Assembly: GCA_964545715.1 (NCBI GenBank)
Contig: CAZJHX010000020.1
Coordinates: forward strand, 1 to 64,000
DNA length: 64,000 nucleotides
Origin: CAZJHX01 sp964545715
GTDB taxonomy: Bacteria > Myxococcota_A > UBA9042 > GCA-2863065
Direction of reading: 5' to 3'
Shown here piece after piece: positions 44,101 to 54,244 of the stretch. Under the pieces are notes generated by a model that was given only the letters and a program-made list of their open reading frames with translations, did no database searches and was not told the origin of the DNA. How positions within the stretch are numbered: position 1 is the stretch's first letter; every line of letters begins with the position of its first letter. The translations under genes and the position numbers were made by a program.

Positions 44101-47100
44101 CGTTGGCGAAGGGATCGCCGTACAGCGACACGCCCAGCACGCTGATCGGGTCCATGATGCCTTCCAGGCTGAACCCGTTCGTGTCCGCAGCCCCGTCTAC
44201 CAGCAGGCTCTTGCCGGCGGCGTTGGCGTCGATCTTGATGCGGAACCCGCTGGCGAAGCGCTTGCCGAAGATCTGGGTGTTGTGGGTTGAGAAGTTGATT
44301 CGGAACTCGTTGATCTCGAGGTCCAGCGGCTTCACGTTGATCTCGGGCGACGTCGGCGGCAGCACCGGCGTGTCCGACGCCTTGGAGACCTTGGATTTGG
44401 CAGCCGAGAACGCCTTCGACAGGAGCGTGGCCAGCTTGGCCAGCGTCAGGTTCACCACCTCGTAGCGCACGATGATGGTCGGCAGCGGCAGGCACTTGCC
44501 CGCCACGCAGATGCCGCTCTTCGACGGCACGGTGTCGAAGTACAGCGTGCTGCCAAGCTGGATGATGTTGCTGGCGCCCTGCGACGGCTTGTTGGGCCAG
44601 CTTCCGCTGGTCTTCAGGTACAGATCGCCGTTGTAGCCTGCCGCGACCGGCAGCGGCACGCCGGCCAGCGCGACCTCGATGGCAAAGCCCGGGTTCTCCA
44701 CCGCGGCCCCTGTCAGCCCAAACGGGTCGAACCAGACGCCGTCGAGGTACAGCAAGATGCCCAGCGAGTTGGCGGTCGTCGAATACGAGACCTCGGCGAT
44801 TCCGGCCACAGAGCTGGCCTGGTTGGTCGGCTTGAAGTCGACGACGCCCGAGAACCCGATCGTCACCTGCGGACCGTTGATGTCCGCGAACAAGGCCAGG
44901 CTGTCGACGTTGATGTAATCGATGGACGGCAGCCCATTGCCCGGCTTGGCCAGGGGCCAGGTCGTGTCCAGCTTGGCCTCGATGGTGACGTGTGATCCGT
45001 CGTGCACCTGCACGCTCAGCATGCCCGCGGACTGGTCGTCGGTGAACTTGACCGGCAGCGGCGCTACCGTCATCAGCCGGACGCCTTTCTGCAGGTCGAT
45101 CTCCTGGCCGCACAGCGCGATGTCGGCGATCTCGCTGTTGGCTGCGGCAAAGCACAGACTGCTCGTCAGCTTGCCCATGCCGGGCACGTTCAGTCCGCCG
45201 GACGGCGGGTTGGCCTCGCCGGTAAACCACACGCCGGCGTCGTCTCCGATGACGCCGCCGCCGGACAGGGTGCCGGACACGTTGTCGCCAAACAGCTTGA
45301 ACGAGAACGGCGCGGTCAGCGTGACGCCCACATCCCCGGTGTCCAGCCCGATGGCCACAGACACGCTCGGGTTGGTCAGCGTGACAAAGTCAAACGCGGC
45401 GCCCAGCGGCTTCAGCGGCTTCAGCGACCCCGCCCAGGTGCCCGTCAGGGTGAGCAGGCTGTCGTCGTCCAGCTCGCCGCTGAACGCCAGCGAGATCTCC
45501 TTGCTCAAGAAGGTAAACGTGGCCTGTGCGTCCAGGCCCAGGCTCCAGTTCTTCTCGCTGTCCAGCGTGCCGGTGACGTTGATGTCGTGCAGCAGAAACT
45601 TGCTGCCCAGGCTCTTCTCGAACGGCCCCGCCGACAGCGTCAGCGACCAGCCGTCCTCGCCGAAGGTCACGGTGCCGCCCACGTTCTTGAAGTTGAGCTC
45701 CGGCCAGGCCGGGATCGGCGTCCAGTTCTCCAGCGCAAACTCCACCGACTTGGTGTCGCCGAAGCACACGCTGACGCTGACGTCACCCGCCGCGCCCGGC
45801 ACCGGCAGCGCCTCGGTGAGATCGCCCGCCAGGCACCCGCTGGCCTTCCAGCCGTCGGCGCCCTTGATCAGTGTGATGTCCCCCTGGGCTGTAATGTCGC
45901 CCAACGGTCCCAGCGAGACGACGGTCTGCACCGTTACGGCGATGCTCCAGCTTCCGCCGTCGTGCTTCAGCGTGCCGTTGGCGCTGTTGAGGTTCAGGCC
46001 CTCGAACGGGGACCAGGATGTGCCGTCCAGCATCGCCAGCGCCAGCGAGAAGGTGCCGTTGCCCTTCCACAGGCCCTTCACCGACAGGTTCACCGCGTTG
46101 GCGCCGTTGCCCAGAATCAGGATCGCGTCCAGCGCCGCCGTCGCCGGTCCACCGCCGACGCCCTGTTTCAGCGTGAACGTGGCCGTGTCCATCGAGAACC
46201 CGCCCAGCGTCATGTCGGAGACCGTCAGCGTGATCGTCCATGGCGGTCCCGCTTCGTAGACGCCGCTGATGTCGAACGTGCCGCCCTGCAGCCCGACCTT
46301 GCCGCTGAAGCCCGGCACCACGTCGACCTGGCCGCCGGATACAGTCACGCACATGTAGGCGTCCAGCTCGGTCAGAGTCAGCCCGGCCACGTTGGCGCTG
46401 AACGGGCTCTCGCTGCTGAGGCAGCCCGCCACCGTCTCGCCGCCGTCCAGCACGGAGAGCTCACCTTTGACGTTGACCTGGCCGAGCGGGCCCAGATCCA
46501 GACTGGTGTTACCGCCCAGGTTGACGGCCCACACCCCGCTCTTGCGTGTGAACGTGCCGCCCAGCCCCGAGACGACCAGTCCGGGCACGGGCTCCCACGA
46601 GCCGCCCGTCTGCGCCACCGTCAATGTCAGGTCGCCGCCTTTGCTCCACTGGCCGTCCACCGACAGCGCCAGCGCATCCGCGCCGTCACCCAGCACCATC
46701 GACGCGTCCAGCGTCACGGTCGTCGCACCGGCGATCTTCTCCACCGTCACGGTCGCGGAATCCAGCGTGAACGTGCCCAGCGGCAGGTCGGTCACCGTCA
46801 GCGACATCGACCACTCGCCCGCGCTCAGCGGACTGTAGACCCCGTCGACGCCGATGCCGCCGCTGCCCATGTCGATCGTCCCCGCAAACGGGAACGACAG
46901 GGTTACGTCACCCGATGGCGCGTCTTCAAAGCACACCTGTCCCGTCAGTCCAGTCAGCGCGATGCCGGTGCCGCCGATGCTCGACACATCCGGCAGCGAG
47001 CCCGTCAGGCAGCCCGTGATCTTCTCGCCGTTGTCCGCCACGTTCAGGCTGCCGGTCACCGGCGCCGAGCCGAACGGTCCAAGCTCGATGGTCGTGCTGA

Positions 47101-50100
47101 CCGACAAGCTGATGGTCCACACGCCGCCTTTGCGCTCGAACAGCCCCGTGATTCCGTCGAACGTGATGTCGGCGATCGGCGACCAGGTCTCGCCCGGGGG
47201 CAAGGAGACGGTCAGCGCAAAGTCGCCGCCGTTGGACCAGGCGCCCGACAACTTCAGTGTCAGCGCGCCGTCGCCCTTGCCCAGCACGGTGGTGCCTTGA
47301 ACCGTGACCGAGGTTGCGCCGCCCGTCTTCGTGACGGTGAAGGTGGCGCCTTGCAGCGTCACCGCGTCGTCCAGGGCCAGATCGCCCACCGTCATTGAGA
47401 GGGCCCACTCGCCGGGCTGTGCGCCCGGGAGGTAGCCGCCGGTGAAGGTCAGAGGATCGCCGCCGACGACGATACCGCCCGCAACGGTGTACGTGACCTC
47501 CACGTCCCCCGCCGCGTTCTTGTCGAAGCACGCTCCGACCGCCAGGCCGCTCAGCCCGAACCCGCCGACGGTGATATCCGGTACCGTGCCCTGCAGACAG
47601 CCGGTGACGACCTTGCCGCCGTCCTGGATATCCAGCGTGCCGGTCACCGTGGCCGTGCCGAGCGGGCCGAGATCGGCCTCGGTGCCCACCGTGAAGCCCA
47701 GCGACCATGTGCCGCCCGACCGCTCCAGCGAGCCGCTGACATCGGTGAAGCTGATGCCGGCAAACGGCGACCAGGTCTCACCGTCGGGCAGCGCGGCGTC
47801 GATCGAGAGATCGCCGCTGTTGGACCAGTCGCCGCTCAGCTCGAGCTGCAGCGCACCGGCTCCCTGGCCGACCGTCAGGTCCGCGGACAGCGTGATCGAG
47901 GTGACGCCCGGCTTGCGGTCGATGATGAAAGTCGTGGCATCCAGCGCAAACTTCCCGCCCAGCACCAGATCGGTCACCGTCAGCTCGACGCGCCACGTGT
48001 CGACGTCGGCCGAGGGCAGGTAGACGCCGCTAAACTCGAACGGCGATCCCGAGACGTCGACCTCGCCAAACACCGGATACGTGATGATCAGATCGCCCGC
48101 GTCATCCTTGTCGAAGCACGCGGACAGCGTCAGGCCCTTGAGCGGGAAGCCCTCCAGCGTCTGGTCCGGGAGCGTCCCGTCGAGACAGCCGCTGACCGAC
48201 TTGCCGTTGTCCTGCACGTCCAGCGCGCCGGTCACCTGCGCGGACCCCAGCGGGCCCAGATCGGCGTCGGTCGTCACGGTCAGGTTCAAGCCCCACACGC
48301 CGCCGCTGCGGTTCAAGGTGCCGCTGATCGAGCTGAACGTGAGGCCGGGGAACGGCGACCAGGTCTCGCCGGGCGCCAGCGTGATGTTGAGCGTGACGTC
48401 GCCGCTGTTGGACCAGGTGCCGGTCACCAGCAGCGCGATGCCGCCGTCGCCCTGGCCGACCGTCATCTCGGCTTTGAGTGACACGGCCGTCGTGCCGGCC
48501 TGATAGGCGACCGAGAACGTTGCCGAGCTGAGCGTGAACTGGGCGTCCAGCACCAGGTCATTGACGTTGAGCTCAACGGTCCAGTCGTTGTTGGTCGACG
48601 ACGGCAGGTACGCCCCGTCGAACGCGAGCAGCTCGCCGCTGATCTCGACCTGTCCGGCCATCGGGTAGCTGACCAGCAGGTTGCCCTGGCCGTCTTTGTC
48701 GAAGCACGCGGAGAACGTCAGCGCCGACAGCTTCAGCCCCTGCAGGCTCTTGCCCGACAGCGATCCGCCCAGGCAGCCGGTGACCGTCTGCCCGTTGTCC
48801 TCGACGTTCAGGGTTCCGTTGACGTCCGCGGTGCCCAGCGGTCCCAGGTTCGCGGTCGTGTCCACATTCAAGCCCAGCGACCAGACCCCACCCTCGCGTT
48901 TGAGCTGTCCGGTGACGTCGCTGAAGGTCAGCCCGGCAAACGGCGACCAGGTCTGCCCCGGCAGCAGCGTCACGGTTAGCGCGGTGTCGCCGGTGTTGAC
49001 GTACTCGCCCTTGACCGACAGCTGCAGGGCTCCGGCGCCTTTGCCTACCGTGAGCAGCGCGTCCAGCGAGACGTCGGTGCCCGCCGCGGTATGGGTGAGC
49101 ACCAGCGTCGCCTGGTCCAGTACAAACTGGCCGTCCAAGCTGAGATCGTCGACCGTCAGCTTCAGCTGCCACTCGTCGGGGATGCTGCTGGGGATGTAGA
49201 CGCCGGAGAAGTCGAACGGGTTGCCGTCGATATTGACTTTGCCCAGCACCGGGTAGGTCACGGCGACGTTGCCCTGCGCGTCTTTGTCGAAGCAGGTCGA
49301 GAAGGTCAGCGAGGACAGCGGGAACCCGTCCACGGTCTTGGGAGACAGCGAGCCCGACAGGCAGCCTGTCACGGATCCGGCCGTCGGATCGACGGACAGC
49401 GAGCCCGTCACGTCGGCTGAGCCCAGCGGTCCGAGGTTTGCTGTGGTGCTGGCGGTCAGACTCAGCGCCCAGACGCCGTTCGTGCGTGTCAGCGTGCCGG
49501 ACAGCTCCGACAGCACAAAGCCGTCGACCGGCGACCAGGTCTTGCCGTCGGGCAGGTTGACGGCCAGTGAGAGGTCGCCCGATTCGCTGTACGCGCCGCT
49601 GATCGCCAGGTCGAGCGCGCCGTCGCCGGTGCCGATGGACAGCTCGCCTTCGACGGTCGCTGCGGTGGTGCCGGCCGCTGAGTTGTGGGTCAGCGTCAGG
49701 GTCGCGTCGTCCACCGTGAAGTCGCCGAGCGTCATCGACGGCAGCGACAACGCCAGGCCCCAGTCGTCGCCGGTCGTCAGGACGCCGTCGAAGTCGCTGG
49801 GATCGCCCAGGACCAGCGTGCCCTCCAGCGGGAAGGACAGTGTGGGTTCGTCGGAGTCGAAGCAGACCTCCAGCGTGATGTCCTCGAAGCCGTAGCCACC
49901 GGCGGTCGCGTCAAACGCCGGCGCGGTCAGGCAGCCCGTCAGCGCCAGCCCGTCGGAGGAGGCGGCCAGCGTGCCGGTCACTGAGACGTCGGCAAACGGT
50001 CCCAGGTCGACGGTGGTAGCGATGGTGATGGAGGCCGAAGCGGCCGCGTCGGTGACGTCCAGCGTGCCTGTGACTGTCTCGAAGCTGAGTCCGGGCGCCG

Positions 50101-50590
50101 GGGTCCAGGTCGTCCCATCCGGCAGATTGAGCGCCAGCGTGAACTCGCCCGTGGAGACGTACTCACCCGCGGCGTCCAGCGTGATCGCCGTGGCGCCATC
50201 ACCCAATATCAGGGTGGCCGAGATCTGCGCGGAGGTGCCGTCCAGGCCGTCGTCGACCAGGGTCAGCACCACGTCTGTCAGGCTCAGGCCGCCGAGCGTC
50301 ACGGACGCGCCGGGCGCCACCACGATGGTGCTGCTCCAGCTTGTGGGGGTGAACTCGCCGGTGAACGCCACGGTGGACTCGCGGATCGTCGCCTGGCCGC
50401 TCAAGCTCACCTGGGCCACGGCCGCGTCCGGCAGCACTGACAAGCAGGCCTGGACGTCGACGTTGTCGAGCTGGACGCCGGCGACCGTTGGCGACAGCGG
50501 CTGAGCCGGGCTCACGCACCAGCCGATCTCCGACCATGCGCCCGACACCTGGACCGACCCAAGGCCGCCGAGCTCGGCGGTGCCGTTCAA
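41168..50590 (-). CDS. Second part of giant surface protein: beta repeats, LamG-like domain and Lys-rich knottin tail
   Basis: This 3,140-residue open segment continues the frame of the propeller gene above it after an in-frame TAG. It has about eight repeats of some 196 residues (DLGPLGxAxVTG, TGCLxGxxP, FSACFDKD, ETWSPFAGLTF) that should form beta-solenoid or sandwich modules. A LamG-like domain follows (bases about 44100-43430: GTIEAVVQVNKFGAGQFAHT, YWIGVGDPE, IDEVRFWNAAR), then a beta-rich part and a Lys/Cys-rich tail of about 530 residues with units such as CGSGKFCGNGKCKP and PHKCGTLNGKCKC. Without read-through the first start would be TTG 50590, with no signal peptide and a start within a repeat. 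A secreted adhesin-like rod with a basic tail is the likely native form. Confidence 0.75.
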   Translation of the reverse strand: MNGTAELGGLGSVQVSGAWSEIGWCVSPAQPLSPTVAGVQLDNVDVQACLSVLPDAAVAQVSLSGQATIRESTVAFTGEFTPTSWSSTIVVAPGASVTLGGLSLTDVVLTLVDDGLDGTSAQISATLILGDGATAITLDAAGEYVSTGEFTLALNLPDGTTWTPAPGLSFETVTGTLDVTDAAASASITIATTVDLGPFADVSVTGTLAASSDGLALTGCLTAPAFDATAGGYGFEDITLEVCFDSDEPTLSFPLEGTLVLGDPSDFDGVLTTGDDWGLALSLPSMTLGDFTVDDATLTLTHNSAAGTTAATVEGELSIGTGDGALDLAISGAYSESGDLSLAVNLPDGKTWSPVDGFVLSELSGTLTRTNGVWALSLTASTTANLGPLGSADVTGSLSVDPTAGSVTGCLSGSLSPKTVDGFPLSSLTFSTCFDKDAQGNVAVTYPVLGKVNIDGNPFDFSGVYIPSSIPDEWQLKLTVDDLSLDGQFVLDQATLVLTHTAAGTDVSLDALLTVGKGAGALQLSVKGEYVNTGDTALTVTLLPGQTWSPFAGLTFSDVTGQLKREGGVWSLGLNVDTTANLGPLGTADVNGTLNVEDNGQTVTGCLGGSLSGKSLQGLKLSALTFSACFDKDGQGNLLVSYPMAGQVEISGELLAFDGAYLPSSTNNDWTVELNVNDLVLDAQFTLSSATFSVAYQAGTTAVSLKAEMTVGQGDGGIALLVTGTWSNSGDVTLNITLAPGETWSPFPGLTFSSISGTLNRSGGVWGLNLTVTTDADLGPLGSAQVTGALDVQDNGKSVSGCLDGTLPDQTLEGFPLKGLTLSACFDKDDAGDLIITYPVFGEVDVSGSPFEFSGVYLPSADVDTWRVELTVTDLVLGGKFALDATTFIIDRKPGVTSITLSADLTVGQGAGALQLELSGDWSNSGDLSIDAALPDGETWSPFAGISFTDVSGSLERSGGTWSLGFTVGTEADLGPLGTATVTGTLDIQDGGKVVTGCLQGTVPDITVGGFGLSGLAVGACFDKNAAGDVEVTYTVAGGIVVGGDPLTFTGGYLPGAQPGEWALSMTVGDLALDDAVTLQGATFTVTKTGGATSVTVQGTTVLGKGDGALTLKLSGAWSNGGDFALTVSLPPGETWSPIADITFDGITGLFERKGGVWTISLSVSTTIELGPFGSAPVTGSLNVADNGEKITGCLTGSLPDVSSIGGTGIALTGLTGQVCFEDAPSGDVTLSFPFAGTIDMGSGGIGVDGVYSPLSAGEWSMSLTVTDLPLGTFTLDSATVTVEKIAGATTVTLDASMVLGDGADALALSVDGQWSKGGDLTLTVAQTGGSWEPVPGLVVSGLGGTFTRKSGVWAVNLGGNTSLDLGPLGQVNVKGELSVLDGGETVAGCLSSESPFSANVAGLTLTELDAYMCVTVSGGQVDVVPGFSGKVGLQGGTFDISGVYEAGPPWTITLTVSDMTLGGFSMDTATFTLKQGVGGGPATAALDAILILGNGANAVNLSVKGLWKGNGTFSLALAMLDGTSWSPFEGLNLNSANGTLKHDGGSWSIAVTVQTVVSLGPLGDITAQGDITLIKGADGWKASGCLAGDLTEALPVPGAAGDVSVSVCFGDTKSVEFALENWTPIPAWPELNFKNVGGTVTFGEDGWSLTLSAGPFEKSLGSKFLLHDINVTGTLDSEKNWSLGLDAQATFTFLSKEISLAFSGELDDDSLLTLTGTWAGSLKPLKPLGAAFDFVTLTNPSVSVAIGLDTGDVGVTLTAPFSFKLFGDNVSGTLSGGGVIGDDAGVWFTGEANPPSGGLNVPGMGKLTSSLCFAAANSEIADIALCGQEIDLQKGVRLMTVAPLPVKFTDDQSAGMLSVQVHDGSHVTIEAKLDTTWPLAKPGNGLPSIDYINVDSLALFADINGPQVTIGFSGVVDFKPTNQASSVAGIAEVSYSTTANSLGILLYLDGVWFDPFGLTGAAVENPGFAIEVALAGVPLPVAAGYNGDLYLKTSGSWPNKPSQGASNIIQLGSTLYFDTVPSKSGICVAGKCLPLPTIIVRYEVVNLTLAKLATLLSKAFSAAKSKVSKASDTPVLPPTSPEINVKPLDLEINEFRINFSTHNTQIFGKRFASGFRIKIDANAAGKSLLVDGAADTNGFSLEGIMDPISVLGVSLYGDPFANVLKPGSGGFKVGHDKKLNWSKGTIEAVVQVNKFGAGQFAHTLVKKEGSNKTGYWIGVGDPETLCDAGGKNCETYGRVSVRFRKGNQTRVMQTWAGVVPQGERAHVAVTLHPDSSGVTPAIYVNGSSKAFDNTGGSFAPTASTAYAVIGKGMTIIDEVRFWNAARSPLQLQGQSRILPPGSVVDSKLIARYTFDLDTGKTAYNSRYYATGNKMHGTYLSGAGKGADPIGQKLNIKLSARLDKPADSGLWLTAGVGLKIPVLAPNLDSRIRLQVGKGAAFAEAFAYDFTLLDIPKLGGILVGGYGPNGALGDWDDGVYAALDLGSAYIDASMKLGFKSAKGVEKVIGAGSFTVDGLSFEADGSLDLTVDIKVLGKMGIQGDFVFSTKAKLLKIVGKLILFGKTFAQGIISLEKAKLSLTATLNLPKILGIKLGYVDVNLSLDFANFQLCGSGTYKSKKGDPGDSGGFTCGVGVCIGGKGALDISLNCGKVKPCVTHSDCKGKKVCAYGLCAKAFKDWTPCSEDGVCKSGHCNGVCYEPKSRGKKKSCIANSSDHCKTGLTCINEKCLGKVSHGKSCIDPFQCPSGTTCRKVSVGKKCLYTNRKLGQTCKKNIECVTDKCGKDGGSQKCLCKKDSHCGSGQYCTNGNKCKNKKGLGVGCSHKSQCKSGFCSGLVGKCYKPNTKKIGQSCVKDDHCKAPHKCGTLNGKCKCTADSQCGSGKFCGNGKCKPLKSDGTLCTNKKQCQSNNCGGIPAKCYTPNSVVLGGKCVANPQCKSPHKCTAYKCKCNSNAQCGSGKFCGSGTCKWKKNDWASCSADKQCKSNNCSGPIGKCYTPNKIGIGSGCINNDHCAGPYKCGGGKCKCTKDSQCPGSKYCKSGTCHALKGDFKPCTANKQCQGGKCNQKCWTPKTRNAGTACVKNNHCKGSFNCSGGLCKCTKHNHCGGGKYCQSGKCYVKKAAGAWCNKNWQCKNGCKNSKSKCK
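45880..50480 (-). repeat. About eight repeats of roughly 590 bases (196 residues)
   Basis: The ETWSPxxGLxF anchor recurs near 46010, 46595, 47180, 47765, 48355, 48945, 49535 and 50100. Each unit holds the same order of motifs (GGVWxLxLxVxTxADLGPLG, GCLxGxxPD, FDKDxxGxxxxxYPV). The TAG at 50591-50593 lies at the edge of this array, inside a segment that aligns with GGVWxLNL...LGPLG. Confidence 0.8.
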
Positions 50591-50593
50591 CTA
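50591..50593 (-). other. In-frame TAG inside a repeat of the giant gene
   Basis: On the minus strand the reading is GGC TAC GGC ATC TAG TTG AAC GGC ACC: the frame before and after is the same, and the residues that follow (LNGTAELGGLGSVQVSG) align with the repeat motif LGGNTSLDLGPLGQVNVKG elsewhere in the gene. The stop is codon 1,202 counted from 54196; 3,140 codons follow without interruption. Confidence 0.9.
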
Positions 50594-53500
50594 GATGCCG
50601 TAGCCGCCCTGCCCGTCGCTGCACGCGACGACGGTCAGCTCGCAGAACGGCAGGTCGTCGCAGTTGTCCAGCGGCGCCGGTCCGGAGAAGCAACCCGCGC
50701 CCGCGGGCGTGCTGACACTGACGGTGCCCAGGCGCGCTCCCAGATCGAACTGAAGCGCGGGCGGGCAGGCGTTGTCGTCGTTGACGTTGGAGCAGCCGTC
50801 CTTGCCCCCGCACGAGTCGATCGTGCAGTCGTCGCCGTCGTCGCACAGCGCGTCGCCGCCCTCGTCGATGTCGCCCGCGCAGTTGTTGTCCAGGCCGTCA
50901 CACAGCTCGGGGGCGTCCGGATAGACCGTCGCGTCCTCGGGTTCGCAGTCGGGCGCGTTGGGTACGCCGTCGTTGTCGACGTCGTTGTCGAACTCGAAGT
51001 CGACGGGCGCGTAGACCGTTGTCGGCAGGTGGCTCTTGCCGCCAAACGGGCCGTCGCCGGGGGACGTCGCGATCACGCGGATGTGGGTGGTGCCCTCGCC
51101 GACCGAGATCTGTCGCGACCAGGTGCATGTCTGGTCGTCGTAGCCCACGTCATTGACCAGGAGGCCGTCCACCTCGAACTTCAGGTCCGCGAGTGGGCAG
51201 GCTTCGCCGGGACCGACGAAACCCGAGACCGTGCCGGTCACGATGACGTCCTCGTTGGTCAGCAGCGCCCCTTGCGTCGGGTTGGTGATCGTCACTTTGA
51301 AGGGGGTGTTGTCCAGGCCATAGAGCTTCGAGTCACGCCCCAGGGCCACAAGCTCGGACGCCGTGTTGTCCGTGTTCCAGTCGATGGAGACAAGCTGCGC
51401 GATCGGCACGCCGATGTACGTGGACCACAGCAGCGTGACGTTGCCGTCGTCGTCGGGCTCGACCGCGTACACCCACCCGTCGGACCCGGCCGCGACGATC
51501 TCGCTGGCACCGGACTGGTTGGTGTTGACCGAGATCACGGCGTCGAAGTGAGCGGGCGCGGCCGGCGGAGCGCTGACCAACGCGCCCTTCGACAAGTACT
51601 TCGGAAGGCCGCCGTACAGGACGCCTGTCTCTGCGTTGACGATGCGAACGCCGGCGTCGGCGCCGACCCACCCCAGGCCGAGCGGCTTGATCTCGACGAG
51701 GCCCCAATAGTTGCCGCCCGCCGTGCCGGCCGCCATCGGGAAGGACCATGAGGGCGTGACGTTGCCGTCCACGCCGGTAAACGGGTACGCCATGATCGGT
51801 CGTGGCGCCGTGGATACTCCGATGGGGAACAAGATGAAGTGGTCGGTCTCGTCGGGGCCCAGGCCGGCCCGCATCGTCTCGTAGTTGCCGTCGCCGTCGG
51901 CGAGCACTGAGCTCGCCCCGATCTGCTCCGTGTTACCGGTTTGGGTATTGGCTTCGAACCGGTACGTGTTGCCGGGCGCCACCCTGACCAGCAGATCAGC
52001 CTTGTTGCCGCCCTGACCCGGAAAGAGGTCGCCGACGCTCAGCGGCGGCAGGCCAAATGCGTCGCCGGGCTCGCGATGAACCGTCACGGACGAGTAGATC
52101 GTGCCCTTTTGGTCCCCGTCGTGTCCCAGGTGGGCCAGCGTGCGGTCTCCGAGGTCGTCAACCGGATCCAGCAGCACCATATACTCGGTGTCCTTGCCGT
52201 AGAACCTGCCGGCGACACTCTCGCGGATGATGTGGTCGGGGAAGTTCTCGGAAAAGTTGTGGCTGAAGACCAGCTCGCCCTCAAACTGGTGGACGTGAAA
52301 TATGGTGTCGCTGTGCACGACCACCATCGGGTCCTCGGCCGGCGTGCTGACAAACTTGTCCGTGATGTACTTGATGTCGCCCGGATCAAACGCCGTCACG
52401 TCGCCGAGCTGGACATTGTCGACGCTGCCGATTCCGGTCAGCCGCTTGACCTGGTTGCCAAAGAAGACCTCAGGCTCCGTGGTCTTCAACCCCTCGAGAT
52501 CGGCCGTCAGGATCCGCTGAAAGCCGAACTCGAGCGACTCGACCTTCTTGGTCGCGTTGCCGTTGAGGTCCGTAATGCACAGCGCCTTGTTGAGCAGCCC
52601 CGTCAGAAACGTGATCGTGAACGGCGTTCCGTCGTCGTATTGGGCAAAGGGCAGACCGCAACCGAACTCTTCCCCGGTAAACGCCTCCATCTCAAACGGC
52701 GGGGTAAAGTCGGGTGGGACCGCGAACCAGTCGGTGGTGACGCCCCAGGTCATCAGGAGGTTTCGCCCGGGGAACTCCTCGTGGATCCTCACCTGGATCG
52801 CATCGGCGTGGGTTGTCGCGCCGATTGTCGACGGGCGCGGGAACGTCTCGGACATCACCGGGCGGTATGGCTGGCCTTCGGGGGCTGGGAAGGTCGCAAA
52901 CGTCTTCACCTTGCCGTCCTTGAAGTACAGCAGCTCGTAGGCCCCGCTTGTCCGCTCCACCAGCAGCTCGTATTGCCCGTCGGCGTCGACGTCCGTCGTG
53001 GTCACCGGCCGGGCGTTGGGCACGGTCCCGATGACGGTCCCGGTCGCAAGCTCGATGATGTTCGTGCTCCAGGTCACGCCGCCGACCGCAAGCGATGACG
53101 CGATCGGACAGCCCGGCAGCTCCGAATAGAAGCCGCCCTGCAGCCCGACGGCCAGATCGGGGGTCGGGGCGCCGCCCAGATTGACCAGCGCCCCGCTTTG
53201 CACGGTCTGTTGAAGCGTCGGCGTCCATTTGCTGCCGTCGCCCCCGGCGCAGGACCACACGGTGACGTCAGCCGCGGCCGTGGACTCCCCGGCGGCCTCG
53301 GGATCGAACACGTGCATGCCCACCTGGCCGTCACCGCCGGTGACCAGCACCTCGAGCGCTTCGTCGCCGTCGACGTTTACCAGGTAAAGCGGGCCGGTGT
53401 GCGCGCCCAACAGCACGTTGGGGTACACCGTCGCCTCGCTGGGGGCCGTCGCCTTGGCTACGACCAGATCGGTGCCGTCCACCAGGACGCCGGCGATCTC

Positions 53501-54196
53501 GGGATACAGCGGTCCGACAGCCAGCGTGGCGGTGTCGGGGTTCTTGATCGTAACCCCGGACTTGGTCACGGCCGGGGCCAGATCGGAGTAGGTGAGGACG
53601 GCGCCGCCGGTTCCCTTGCGCAGCCACAAGAGCTCGGAGGAGGCGTCGGCTGGATCGAGGTTGTCGACCACCACCTGATTGGCGTCGACGCCCGCGGCAG
53701 CGGTCGCCGGCCCGGCGGAGTATTTGACGCCCCCGGTGATCCCCGCCAGTACGGTCAAGCGCCCGCCCGGCCCGTTGCCGGCGACCACGATCTCGTTGAG
53801 CTCCTTGTTGTCCATCTGCGCCACGGCGACGATCGTGTCGGCGCCCACCCAGCGCGACCAGGCGGCCGGAGGCGGGTCGCCGTAGGCGCTGACGAACAGC
53901 GTGACCAGCCCGTCCTGCACGAAGACGACGTCAACCTGGCCGTCCTCTTCGAGATCGGCCGCGCGGCTGTTGCTCGGGTCGAAGCCGCCGTTCACCGCCG
54001 CTTTGAAGCCGACGCCGATGTTCATCTCGCCGCCGGCCGCTGAGACCATGCCGCCGCCGTCCGGCTCCAGGCGCGTATGCCGGGCATCGCCGTGGCGGTG
54101 CGGCCAGTCGGCCGAGGCCTGGCCAGAGAAGAAGACACAGATCGACAGCGCGATCATCCAGATCGTTGGGCGCAGCGCGCCGTGCGAGTACCGCAT
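50594..54196 (-). CDS. First part of giant surface protein: exported FG-GAP/PQQ-like propeller with MopE motif
   Basis: The start is ATG 54196, with AAGGA seven bases upstream; ATG 54211 has none. A signal peptide (LRPTIWMIALSICVFFSGQASA) without a lipobox Cys is followed by about 950 residues of FG-GAP/PQQ-like propeller units with Asp-rich calcium-type loops (AADLEEDGQVDVVFVQDG, LVNVDGDEALEVLVTGGDGQ, DVDADGQYELLVERTSG, SVLADGDGNYETMRAG). Next are a beta-sandwich (about 1,000-1,090), a MopE-type motif (DNDVDNDGVPNAPDCEPED; CDGLDNNCAGDIDEG) and a Cys-rich CDDGDDCTIDSCGG unit. The stop TAG after GGYGI cuts into the following repeat. The complete frame to 41168 would encode 4,342 residues. The gene heads a minus-strand cluster of secreted giants. 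Confidence 0.85.
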
Positions 54197-54244
54197 CAAA
54201 CGTCCTTTCATTGAGACGTGTCAGACAATGTATTGGAGCTTCGC

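Noticed and set aside
45002..47398. Plus-strand open frame of 798 codons opposite the beta repeats
   Set aside because: Antisense of a repeated protein; His/Gln/Arg-rich and with no recognisable domain.
50591..50593. Pyrrolysine insertion at the TAG
   Set aside because: No pyl genes or methylamine methyltransferase context in the window; the stop lies in a structural repeat, not in an enzyme site.
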